Source: an uncultured Lachnospiraceae bacterium
GTDB taxonomy: Bacteria; Bacillota_A; Clostridia; Lachnospirales; Lachnospiraceae
Direction: 5' to 3'
NCBI GenBank assembly: GCA_902783205.1
Contig: CACZQE010000235.1
Location: 1-6,650, forward strand
Length of the DNA stretch: 6,650 nt
Position numbers and translations under genes: made by a program. A model generated the notes under the pieces. It made no database searches. It saw only the letters and a program-made list of their open reading frames with translations, and had not been told where the DNA came from. How positions within the stretch are numbered: position 1 is the first letter of the stretch; each line of letters starts with the position of its first letter. Shown here in pieces: positions 1 through 6,342 of this stretch.

Positions 1-1164
1 GGACTGATCCGCGGAGGAAGCGGTAAAAAAGAAAAGAAGGGCAAGGAACAAACAGCCCAGACTGCGGAAGCTACAACGGCAGGAGCTGATAACAGCATCC
101 AGATTACTGATCTTAAGGTGGAAGCACCCGCACCGACCATCCGTGTCGGACAGACCATGCAGCTTAACATCACTACCGAGCCGGCGGATGCGACCAACAC
201 TAAGCTGAAATGGTCCACCACCGACGGAGATCTGGTGACGGTATCCGACGACGGAGTTCTGACACCGGAGCCGGGCAGTGAAAAGCATACGGTAACCGTG
301 ACTGCCGAGACAACGGACGGATCAGGGAAGAAGGCCAACTTCGACCTGAGAATCTATCCTGAGATCGATGTTTCCAAGCCCATGGTTGCCATTACATTTG
401 ATGACGGTCCCAATGCGGACACGACCAATCCCATGCTGGATGTTCTGGAAGAAAACTATGCCAAGGCTACATTTTTCTGTCTGGGACAGAATGTCGAGCA
501 GTATCCGGAAACAGTCCAGAGGGAATACCAGCTGGGCATGGAAGTGGGAACTCACACCTACAGCCACCAGGATCTGATGTCGATCTCCGACAGCGAGAGA
601 GATAAGGAAATCAGAATGGGTGTTGAGAGCATAGAAAAGGTGATCGGGGTTAAACCCACACTGATGCGTCCTCCTTACGGAGCCTATGTTTCATCCTCCA
701 TTTCCGGCAAGGCCGATTATGACGGCCGGGTCCGTGCGACAGCAAAGCAGTACGGACTGACCTGTGTAAACTGGTGGGTCGATACCAATGACTGGAAATA
801 TAAGAATGCCGATAAAACCTATGAAGGCGTTATGGTCGTCCAGGACGGACAGATCGTTCTCCTGCATGACATCCATGCCTATAACATTGACGCGGTTAAA
901 AGATTCGTACCGGATCTGATTGAAAAAGGATACCAGCTTGTAACCGTTACGGAAATGTATGAGGCACGCCAGAATGATCTGGGTCCGGATGTGATCCACT
1001 GCTATACAGATCCCACGACCGAGTCCTCCGGTGACACGGAGCCCGCGGCTGCCGATGACGGCGCCCAGTCCGAGGAGCCGGCTGCCGGCAGCACGGACAG
1101 TACTGTTCAGGACACGACCGCGACCGACAGTGAAGGAGGAATGGATTTCTCCACAGGAAACTGA
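1..1164 (+). CDS. Polysaccharide (peptidoglycan-type) deacetylase with Big2-like domain, 5' end missing
   Basis: The reading frame is open from the first base, so the true start lies upstream; 387 residues are visible. Window codons 1-37 are a Lys/Gly then Thr/Ala-rich linker, as expected after an N-terminal membrane anchor outside the window. Codons ~38-119 resemble a bacterial Ig-like (Big2) domain (IRVGQTMQL, WSTTDGDLVTVSDDGVLT). Codons ~122-310 form a NodB/carbohydrate-esterase-4 domain with all motifs: TFDDGP (catalytic base and metal Asp at codons 134/135), HTYSH (metal His 185 and 189), RPPYG (codons 223-227), DTNDW (261-265) and LLHD (287-290). The family removes N-acetyl groups from surface glycans in a metal-dependent way; a role in peptidoglycan GlcNAc deacetylation, as in PgdA, is inferred. 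The last ~50 codons are a disordered Asp/Glu/Thr/Ser/Ala tail. The substrate cannot be told from sequence. An internal GTG at 118 is not the start, because coding sequence continues upstream of it. Confidence 0.92.
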   Translation, partial: GLIRGGSGKKEKKGKEQTAQTAEATTAGADNSIQITDLKVEAPAPTIRVGQTMQLNITTEPADATNTKLKWSTTDGDLVTVSDDGVLTPEPGSEKHTVTVTAETTDGSGKKANFDLRIYPEIDVSKPMVAITFDDGPNADTTNPMLDVLEENYAKATFFCLGQNVEQYPETVQREYQLGMEVGTHTYSHQDLMSISDSERDKEIRMGVESIEKVIGVKPTLMRPPYGAYVSSSISGKADYDGRVRATAKQYGLTCVNWWVDTNDWKYKNADKTYEGVMVVQDGQIVLLHDIHAYNIDAVKRFVPDLIEKGYQLVTVTEMYEARQNDLGPDVIHCYTDPTTESSGDTEPAAADDGAQSEEPAAGSTDSTVQDTTATDSEGGMDFSTGN

Positions 1165-1204
1165 TCTTTTAAGAGGAAATCAGTATTATAAAGAGAAAAG
1201 CAAA

Positions 1205-1250
1205 GCCGCAGAAGTTCCCCGTCGGGAGGCCTTCTGCGGCTTCAGCCTGT
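1205..1250 (+). terminator. Probable intrinsic terminator after the deacetylase gene
   Basis: A perfect 10-bp stem (GCCGCAGAAG at 1205-1214 with CTTCTGCGGC at 1231-1240) lies 40 bases after the stop codon, with a further CCC/GGG pairing inside the loop and an A-rich stretch upstream. The downstream strand is only moderately T-rich (TTCAGCCTGT), so efficiency may be limited. Confidence 0.7.
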
Positions 1251-1370
1251 CAGGAGCAGATGCGGAGCAAGAAAACAGAAGAAATACAGAGATATAATTA
1301 GAATAGTGGATATATATGAATATATTTCATGATATATAGGATTATGCGGGATTATTTCTCTTTTTGTGAT
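1251..1370. other. AT-rich intergenic segment without a gene
   Basis: No coding frame with a plausible start and ribosome binding site is seen between the terminator and the groES promoter. The segment is AT-rich around 1290-1345 and holds a short inverted repeat (ATGAA, five-base loop, TTCAT, about 1316-1330) and a TATAAT at 1293-1298 without a matching -35 box. It may simply be upstream DNA of the groESL promoter. Confidence 0.5.
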
Positions 1371-1399
1371 TTGCATTTGCAGACGAAAGAATCTAATAT
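1371..1399 (+). promoter_or_regulatory. Sigma-A-type promoter of groESL
   Basis: TTGCAT (1371-1376) and TAATAT (1394-1399) are separated by exactly 17 bp and match the TTGACA/TATAAT consensus well. The predicted transcription start, about 1406, lies directly upstream of the CIRCE element, so HrcA bound there would overlap the start site and early transcribed region, as in other groESL operons. Confidence 0.75.
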
Positions 1400-1410
1400 A
1401 GTGACAGTGA

Positions 1411-1437
1411 TTAGCACTCGAATCAAATGAGTGCTAA
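1411..1437 (+). promoter_or_regulatory. CIRCE element (HrcA operator)
   Basis: TTAGCACTC (1411-1419), nine bases, then GAGTGCTAA (1429-1437): a perfect match to the CIRCE consensus with the canonical 9-base spacer. CIRCE is the binding site of the heat-shock repressor HrcA, whose activity depends on GroEL itself, so groESL here is expected to be autoregulated and induced by heat or misfolded protein. hrcA is not in the window. Confidence 0.97.
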
Positions 1438-1460
1438 CAGAAAACAAAAGGCAAAATCAA

Positions 1461-1484
1461 ACGTGCCCTATTTTCGGGGCATGT
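1461..1484 (+). promoter_or_regulatory. Leader hairpin between CIRCE and the groES ribosome binding site
   Basis: ACGTGCCC (1461-1468) pairs with GGGCATGT (1477-1484) over 8 bp with one G-U pair and an 8-base loop, followed by AATTTTTA. It sits about ten bases upstream of the groES Shine-Dalgarno sequence. It could stabilise the 5' end of the mRNA or act as a weak attenuator. Its function is inference only. Confidence 0.45.
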
Positions 1485-1505
1485 AATTTTTATCAGGAGG
1501 CAGAT

Positions 1506-1778
1506 ATGAAGTTAGTACCATTAGCAGACAGAGTAGTATTAAAGCAGCTTGAAGCTGAGACAAAGACAAAAACAGGTATTATCCTTACAAGTTCCGCACA
1601 GGAGAAGCCGCAGGAAGCAGAAGTTGTTGCCGTAGGCCCCGGAACTGAAGAAGTTAAAATGGAAGTAGCAGTAGGCCAGAAGGTCATCTATTCCAAATAT
1701 GCCGGAACCAACGTGAAGATGGACGATGTGGAATACATCATCGTTAAACAGAGCGATATTCTGGCAATTGTTGAATAA
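1506..1778 (+). CDS. groES: Co-chaperonin GroES (Cpn10)
   Basis: A 90-residue protein, slightly shorter than the usual 94-97, beginning MKLVPLADRVVLKQL. GroES forms the heptameric cytoplasmic lid that closes the GroEL folding chamber. The mobile loop that docks on GroEL is at about residues 17-32, with the hydrophobic tripeptide I25-I26-L27 matching the Ile-Val-Leu of E. coli GroES; the roof and C-terminal part (KYAGTNVKMDDVEYIIVKQSDILAIVE region) is typical. ATG 1506 is chosen because AGGAGG (1495-1500) sits five bases upstream and the family N-terminus begins here. An in-frame GTG at 1431 lies inside the CIRCE element and is not a credible start. It is the first gene of the groESL operon, 28 bases before groEL, and is controlled by the HrcA/CIRCE system. 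Confidence 0.98.
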   Translation: MKLVPLADRVVLKQLEAETKTKTGIILTSSAQEKPQEAEVVAVGPGTEEVKMEVAVGQKVIYSKYAGTNVKMDDVEYIIVKQSDILAIVE

Positions 1779-1788
1779 TAGAGATTAA

Positions 1789-3429
<1,641 letters not shown>

Positions 3430-3460
3430 TTAATAAATGACCAGATAGAATCATAAGGCA

Positions 3461-3489
3461 AAAGGAAGATCCGGAGGACCTTCCTTTTT
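3461..3489 (+). terminator. Intrinsic terminator downstream of groEL
   Basis: AAAGGAAG (3461-3468) pairs with CTTCCTTT (3480-3487), with inner TCC/GGA pairing (3470-3472 with 3476-3478) around a small loop, and ends in a run of five T (3485-3489). It lies 32 bases after the groEL stop and only about 16 bases before the Shine-Dalgarno sequence of the next gene. Confidence 0.8.
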
Positions 3490-3516
3490 GCTGTTTTCGT
3501 AAAAAAGGAGGCAGCC

Positions 3517-3903
3517 ATGATCGTTAAGCAGGTTACAGTGACGGTGGAAAACAAAGAAGGCAAGCTCAAAGAGGTAATGGATATCCTGGGAAAGGAGAAC
3601 ATCAACGTTGAGGCCCTCAGTATGGCCGATACGGTGCTGCGGCTGATTGTTCCGGATCCGGAAGCCACAAGAGATCTCCTTAAGAGTTACCGGTATGAAG
3701 TTGAGCTTACGGATGTCCTCCGTATCAAGGTGCCGTCCAGAGCGGGCATGCTGGCGGAAATGCTGGTATCCATCGCAGAGGAAAAGATCAATCTGGATTA
3801 CATGTATGCATTTGCCACAGGAGACGGGGATGAGATGATCATCGGACCCTCTGATGTGAAGAGAGCATACGAATTGTTGAAAGAGGAAGGGATTACCGAG
3901 TGA
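3517..3903 (+). CDS. Tandem ACT-domain protein, probable amino-acid-responsive regulator
   Basis: 128 residues made of two ACT-type ligand-binding modules and nothing else. The first spans about 3-60 (KQVTVTVENKEGKL, ENINVEALSMAD), the second about 66-125 (DVLRIKVPSRAGMLAEML, INLDYMYAF). ACT domains are beta-alpha-beta folds that usually dimerise and bind amino acids to control a linked or partner enzyme. A stand-alone pair without a catalytic domain suggests a small sensor or regulatory subunit, but the ligand and partner are unknown. ATG 3517 is preceded by AAGGAGG at 3505-3511. The stop overlaps the start of the next gene (GTGA at 3900-3903), which points to translational coupling. No good promoter is seen between the groEL terminator and this gene, so it may rely on read-through from groESL. 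Confidence 0.88.
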   Translation: MIVKQVTVTVENKEGKLKEVMDILGKENINVEALSMADTVLRLIVPDPEATRDLLKSYRYEVELTDVLRIKVPSRAGMLAEMLVSIAEEKINLDYMYAFATGDGDEMIIGPSDVKRAYELLKEEGITE

Positions 3904-4343
3904 CAAAAGAGCAATTCCTGTTAGAACTGGAAGAGTATTTAAGAGGCGAAGTTTCTGACTATGAGCTCCGGGATTCTCTTGAATATTACCGAAATTACTA
4001 TGAGGAGCAGATCACTGACGGAAGCAGTGAAGAGGACGTGAGTTCCCTGCTGGGAAGCCCCCGTCTGATCGCCCGGTCGATCATAGACGCCCGGGGTAAC
4101 GGCGAAGACCATGATAAAAGCGGCTGGCAGGCTTCCGGCACGGATTATGACCGGGACAGCGAAGGGGGAGATTATCCCCGGGAGCAGAAACCGGGCCAGA
4201 TTGAGATCATTGCTAAAAGGGCTTTGATTATGATCGTCATCGGACTGATCGTGGCGGGACTGGTGATCTTTACCGTGGCAGCCCTGCCTTATATCGCCCT
4301 GGTGATCGTGATCTATACCCTGCTCCGTTTATTCAGAGAATAA
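3900..4343 (+). CDS. Small membrane protein with HAAS/DUF1700-type N-terminus
   Basis: 147 residues, GTG start, overlapping the ACT gene stop by four bases; AGAGGAAGGG (about 3881-3890) can serve as ribosome binding site, and no other in-frame start gives the full conserved N-terminus. Residues 1-62 match the HAAS/DUF1700 pattern: MTKEQFLLELEEYL, then a Tyr/Glu-rich helix (SLEYYRNYYEEQI, 26-38) and a LGSPRLIARSI segment (51-61). Residues 65-100 are a charged, Gly/Asp-rich linker, and 108-144 are strongly hydrophobic, enough for one or two membrane passes split by a Pro at 130, ending in LLRLFRE. Such proteins often sit beside PadR-type regulators; here the partner is a tandem-ACT protein. The molecular role is not established. 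A strong terminator follows. Confidence 0.82.
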   Translation: MTKEQFLLELEEYLRGEVSDYELRDSLEYYRNYYEEQITDGSSEEDVSSLLGSPRLIARSIIDARGNGEDHDKSGWQASGTDYDRDSEGGDYPREQKPGQIEIIAKRALIMIVIGLIVAGLVIFTVAALPYIALVIVIYTLLRLFRE

Positions 4344-4352
4344 AGCTTCATA

Positions 4353-4366
4353 CCGGCCCAGGCCGG
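4353..4366 (+). other. Short GC-rich hairpin before the main terminator
   Basis: CCGGC, four bases (CCAG), GCCGG forms a perfect 5-bp stem ten bases after the stop codon of the HAAS/DUF1700-type gene. It has no T tract. It could help protect the mRNA 3' end or act with the stronger hairpin at 4390. Confidence 0.4.
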
Positions 4367-4389
4367 GATCTGTAATGAAATCAGCTGAC

Positions 4390-4423
4390 AGCGGCGGAGG
4401 AAAATACCCTCCGCCGCTTTCTT
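4390..4423 (+). terminator. Strong intrinsic terminator ending the ACT/HAAS unit
   Basis: A perfect 11-bp GC-rich stem, AGCGGCGGAGG (4390-4400) with CCTCCGCCGCT (4408-4418), a 7-base A-rich loop and a TTTCTT tail. It separates the ACT/HAAS unit from the hipBA promoter that begins eleven bases later. Confidence 0.92.
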
Positions 4424-4433
4424 ATAGACGAAC

Positions 4434-4462
4434 TTGACTTTGCCGTACGGAGAAGTTATACT
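4434..4462 (+). promoter_or_regulatory. Promoter of the hipBA operon
   Basis: TTGACT (4434-4439) and TATACT (4457-4462) are 17 bp apart, each one base off consensus. The predicted start near 4469 gives a leader of about 80 bases before hipB. The spacer contains the palindrome CCGTACGG, part of the first operator-like site, so binding there would block RNA polymerase. A second TATAAT at 4500-4505 has only a poor -35 (TTAGGA, 4478-4483) and may be a minor promoter. Confidence 0.85.
4439..4454 (+). promoter_or_regulatory. Operator-like site O1 in the hipBA promoter spacer
   Basis: TTTGCCGTACGGAGAA is centred on GTAC (4445-4448) and matches the reverse complement of the downstream repeat at 11 of 16 positions. 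Its centre is exactly 39 bp upstream of the next copy. It spans the region between the -35 and -10 boxes, a classical position for repression. Binding by the HipB-type protein is inferred from position and analogy. Confidence 0.6.
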
Positions 4463-4477
4463 GAAAAAAAGCAAAAA

Positions 4478-4493
4478 TTAGGAGTACGGCTAA
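4478..4493 (+). repeat. Operator-like direct repeat O2 (first exact copy)
   Basis: TTAGGAGTACGGCTAA occurs here and again, identically, at 4517-4532. It is itself an imperfect palindrome: TTAG and CTAA arms, eight bases apart, around a central GTAC. E. coli HipB operators also consist of two inverted arms eight bases apart (TATCC-N8-GGATA), so this is a reasonable candidate HipB site with different arm sequence. It lies just downstream of the predicted transcription start. Confidence 0.7.
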
Positions 4494-4520
4494 GAAATTT
4501 ATAATATCTTTATTTCTTAG
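4490..4520 (+). repeat. Inverted repeat joining O2 and O3 in the hipB leader
   Basis: CTAAGAAAT (4490-4498) is the perfect reverse complement of ATTTCTTAG (4512-4520); the 13-base loop is AT-rich. The arms share the last four bases of O2 and the first four of O3. In RNA this could form a weak hairpin; in DNA it gives another TTAG/CTAA pairing. The role is unknown. Confidence 0.55.
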
Positions 4521-4532
4521 GAGTACGGCTAA
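4517..4532 (+). repeat. Operator-like direct repeat O3 (second exact copy)
   Basis: An exact 16-base copy of the O2 sequence, 39 bp downstream of it and 17 bases before the hipB start codon. The similarity ends sharply at both edges, so the conserved block is the 16-mer itself. It precedes, and does not include, the hipB Shine-Dalgarno sequence (4539-4544). Confidence 0.7.
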
Positions 4533-4549
4533 ATAATTGGGAGGAAGCT

Positions 4550-4762
4550 ATGATCATTCGTGACGCTTCAGACTTTGGCATGGCCATTCGCAAAAGAAGA
4601 AAACAGTTAAAATACACCCAGGCATTTCTGTCAGAATTCAGCGGACTGAGTGTCAGCTTCATTTCTGATCTGGAAAGAGGAAAGAATACGGCCGAGCTCG
4701 GAAGGGCCCTCTATCTGGCCGGTCTTCTGGGTATGGACCTTGAGATGAGCGGAAGGGGGTAG
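4550..4762 (+). CDS. hipB: HipB-type antitoxin, Xre-family DNA-binding protein
   Basis: A 70-residue protein, nearly all of it a Cro/C1-type helix-turn-helix. The fold runs over about residues 8-46 (FGMAIRKRRKQLKYTQAFLSEFSGL), with the recognition helix near 34-44 (SVSFISDLERG), followed by the short TAELGRALYLAGLLGMDLE segment typical of HipB-like proteins. In known systems HipB dimers bind operator palindromes, hold HipA inactive in a complex and repress the operon. Placement directly before hipA (nine bases between the genes) supports this pairing. GGGAGG at 4539-4544 fixes ATG 4550 as start. Regulation is probably by its own product at the three GTAC-centred sites in 4439-4532. It is somewhat shorter than E. 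coli HipB (88 residues), as in many HipB relatives. Confidence 0.9.
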   Translation: MIIRDASDFGMAIRKRRKQLKYTQAFLSEFSGLSVSFISDLERGKNTAELGRALYLAGLLGMDLEMSGRG

Positions 4763-4771
4763 GGCGAGACT

Positions 4772-6052
4772 ATGCTGGATGTAAGTATTGAAATCGGAGG
4801 ATCCCAGATCCATGTCGGAGAGATTGAGGGGGATGATTCTTCCCGGGCAAGATTCTGCTACAGCAAAAGCTACCTGGAAGGACCGGATCCCAGACCCATT
4901 TCCATCCGTCTGCCCCTCCGCAGCAAACCCTATTCCACCGAGGAGACCAGACGCTTTTTTGAGGGCCTGCTCCCGGAAGGCTTTACAAGAAGATCCGTGG
5001 CCAGCTATATACATGCGGACGCTGCTGACTATATTACCATTCTTTCTTCCCTAGGAAAGGAGTGCCTGGGAGCCGTACTGATTGAACCTCAGGGTGAGGA
5101 ATCTGTCGGAGAAGGAAGCTATGAGCGCCTTTCCATTGACAGGGTAAGGGCCCTGGCCAGGGAAGGGGCCACCAAGTCGGCCCAGCTTGTTACCAAAGCC
5201 CACCTGTCCCTGACCGGCGCGTCGGGAAAAGTCGGTCTCTACTATGATGATAAGGGAAAAGAATGGTATCTTCCCAAAGGCACGGCGCCCAGCACCCATA
5301 TCGTCAAACAGAGTCATATCCGCCTGGAGGCCATCGTGATCAACGAACAGCTCTCCATGAAAACTGCAGCAGGTATGGGCCTGGAGGTGCCGGACAGCTT
5401 TATCATCAATGTGGGCGATTCGGAAGACGGAGATATTCTCTATGCCACAGAGCGCTATGACAGAATCTTTTCGGACCGGCCTGAAAAAACGGAGGGACTT
5501 GTCCGTCCCTGCCGCCTTCACCAGGAGGATTTTGCTCAGGCCCTGGGTGTAGGTTCGGCAAATAAATATGAGAAGAACCGGGCAGGCTATTTCAAAGCCA
5601 TGTTCGACCTTCTGCGCAGATATTCGGCCAACCCCATCGAAGACCAGATCAAGCTCTGGAATATCGTAATCTTCGATTATCTGGTGGGAAACACGGACAA
5701 TCATCTCAAGAATTATTCTCTCCTCTACGACCACAATCTCAAGGGGATCCGGCTGGCGCCCGCCTACGATATTGTCAGCACCTGTGTCTATCCGGAAAGC
5801 ACCAGGGACATGGCATTTTACATCGGCAGTGACTGCAGCCTTGATGACATAGACAGGGATTCCTTTAAAGAGGCGGCCCGGGAAGTGGGGCTTGGACAGA
5901 GACTGGCCATGCGTGCTTTTGACAGGCAGTGCCAGGCATTTAAAGGAGCTCTGGACCGGGCTGTGGATAACCTTTCTTCCCTGGGATTCGACAAGGCGGA
6001 GGAAATAGGAAAGACCATCTTAAGGAATGGCGGAATCAGCCGTTTTCTCTAG
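4772..6052 (+). CDS. hipA: HipA-type serine/threonine kinase toxin
   Basis: 426 residues, close to the 440 of E. coli HipA. Residues ~1-105 form the HipA N-terminal subdomain (ISIRLPL, FFEGLLPEG, LGKECLGAVLIEP); the rest is the kinase core. Landmarks are the flexible loop SLTGASGK (146-153), whose Ser146 corresponds by alignment to the autophosphorylated Ser150 of E. coli, STHIVK with the ATP-binding Lys179 (Lys181), the catalytic loop GNTDNHLKN with Asp309 and Asn314, and AYDI with the metal ligand Asp333 (Asp332). All catalytic positions are intact, so activity is expected. E. coli HipA phosphorylates glutamyl-tRNA synthetase and halts translation; the target here is unknown. The N-terminal part is fused, unlike the split HipBST type. 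The start ATG 4772 follows AGGG (4761-4764) and lies nine bases after hipB, so both genes share one mRNA. Confidence 0.94.
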   Translation: MLDVSIEIGGSQIHVGEIEGDDSSRARFCYSKSYLEGPDPRPISIRLPLRSKPYSTEETRRFFEGLLPEGFTRRSVASYIHADAADYITILSSLGKECLGAVLIEPQGEESVGEGSYERLSIDRVRALAREGATKSAQLVTKAHLSLTGASGKVGLYYDDKGKEWYLPKGTAPSTHIVKQSHIRLEAIVINEQLSMKTAAGMGLEVPDSFIINVGDSEDGDILYATERYDRIFSDRPEKTEGLVRPCRLHQEDFAQALGVGSANKYEKNRAGYFKAMFDLLRRYSANPIEDQIKLWNIVIFDYLVGNTDNHLKNYSLLYDHNLKGIRLAPAYDIVSTCVYPESTRDMAFYIGSDCSLDDIDRDSFKEAAREVGLGQRLAMRAFDRQCQAFKGALDRAVDNLSSLGFDKAEEIGKTILRNGGISRFL

Positions 6053-6070
6053 GAAAAGGCCCCCTTTTTC
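6052..6070 (+). terminator. Possible weak terminator after hipA
   Basis: Immediately after the hipA stop, AAAAGG (6054-6059) can pair with CCTTTT (6063-6068) around three C, followed by one more T and a C. The stem is short and mostly A-T, so termination may be incomplete and hipA transcripts may run into the tRNA genes. Confidence 0.35.
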
Positions 6071-6073
6071 GTG

Positions 6074-6102
6074 TTGACAAGCGGTTGAAACTGTTATATA
6101 AT
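6074..6102 (+). promoter_or_regulatory. Perfect consensus promoter of the tRNA unit
   Basis: TTGACA (6074-6079) and TATAAT (6097-6102) are both exact consensus with the optimal 17-bp spacer. Transcription should begin near 6109, about nine bases before tRNA-Val. Such strong promoters are typical of stable RNA genes. Confidence 0.95.
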
Positions 6103-6117
6103 TGTTTTCGTTGATGT

Positions 6118-6190
6118 GGGATCTTAGCTCAGCTGGGAGAGCATCTGCCTTACAAGCAGAGGGTCACAGGTTCGAGCCCTGTAGGTCCCA
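6118..6190 (+). tRNA. tRNA-Val (anticodon UAC)
   Basis: A complete 73-base cloverleaf: acceptor GGGATCT (6118-6124) with AGGTCCC (6183-6189, one G-U pair), D arm GCTC/GAGC, anticodon stem TCTGC/GCAGA, loop CTTACAA with anticodon TAC at 6151-6153, a five-base variable loop, T arm ACAGG-TTCGAGC-CCTGT, discriminator A6190. The anticodon UAC reads valine codons, mainly GUA and GUG. CCA is not encoded and must be added after processing. It is the first gene of a two-tRNA transcript. Confidence 0.97.
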
Positions 6191-6202
6191 CTTCTCTTTT
6201 TC

Positions 6203-6276
6203 GGCGGGATAGCTCAGTTGGCTAGAGCACACGGTTCATACCCGTGGTGTCGCTGGTTCAAATCCAGTTCCCGCTA
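6203..6276 (+). tRNA. tRNA-Met (anticodon CAU), elongator type
   Basis: A complete 74-base cloverleaf: acceptor GGCGGGA (6203-6209) with TCCCGCT (6269-6275), D arm GCTC/GAGC, anticodon stem CACGG/CCGTG, loop TTCATAC with anticodon CAT at 6237-6239, T arm GCTGG-TTCAAAT-CCAGT, discriminator A6276, no encoded CCA. The anticodon stem lacks the three G-C pairs of initiator tRNA, so it is not tRNA-fMet. The ACGGTTCATACCCGT core is what elongator tRNA-Met of Firmicutes shows. tRNA-Ile2, whose CAU becomes lysidine-modified, is a less likely alternative. The first acceptor pair is G-U. Confidence 0.92.
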
Positions 6277-6290
6277 TTTCCATTTACAGG

Positions 6291-6320
6291 GCATATCTGT
6301 TTTACAGATATGCTTTTTTT
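6291..6320 (+). terminator. Strong intrinsic terminator after the tRNA genes
   Basis: A perfect 10-bp stem, GCATATCTGT (6291-6300) with ACAGATATGC (6304-6313), three-base loop and seven T (6314-6320). It closes the tRNA unit but lies only 22 bases before the ispF start codon. Confidence 0.92.
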
Positions 6321-6342
6321 ACATTGTAGGAGGCATTATACC

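Noticed and set aside
118..120. GTG as start of the deacetylase gene
   Set aside because: The frame is open and coding-like back to base 1, there is no ribosome binding site before 118, and the Big2-like domain begins at this point, so the gene starts upstream of the window.
1293..1298. TATAAT as an additional groES promoter
   Set aside because: No -35-like hexamer is found 16-18 bp upstream, and the promoter at 1371-1399 is better placed relative to CIRCE.
1431..1505. Upstream GTG start that would lengthen GroES by 25 residues
   Set aside because: It lies within the CIRCE operator, has no ribosome binding site, and the added residues do not belong to the GroES family. ATG 1506 has AGGAGG at proper spacing.
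4478..4532. CRISPR array or type III toxin-antitoxin RNA repeat
   Set aside because: Only two exact 16-base copies (plus one divergent) exist, spacers are not repeat-sized units of an array, and the adjacent genes are clearly a hipB/hipA pair. The operator interpretation fits better.
5051..5734. 227-codon reverse-strand frame inside hipA
   Set aside because: It overlaps a fully convincing HipA kinase, lacks a recognisable domain and has no supporting start signals.
6203..6276. Initiator tRNA-fMet
   Set aside because: The anticodon stem is CACGG/CCGTG instead of ending in three G-C pairs, and the acceptor 1-72 position is a G-U pair, not the mismatch of initiators.
4424..6320. Genomic island inserted at the tRNA genes
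   Set aside because: There is no integrase and no direct repeat of the tRNA 3' end, and hipBA faces the 5' side of the tRNA rather than the usual 3' integration site.
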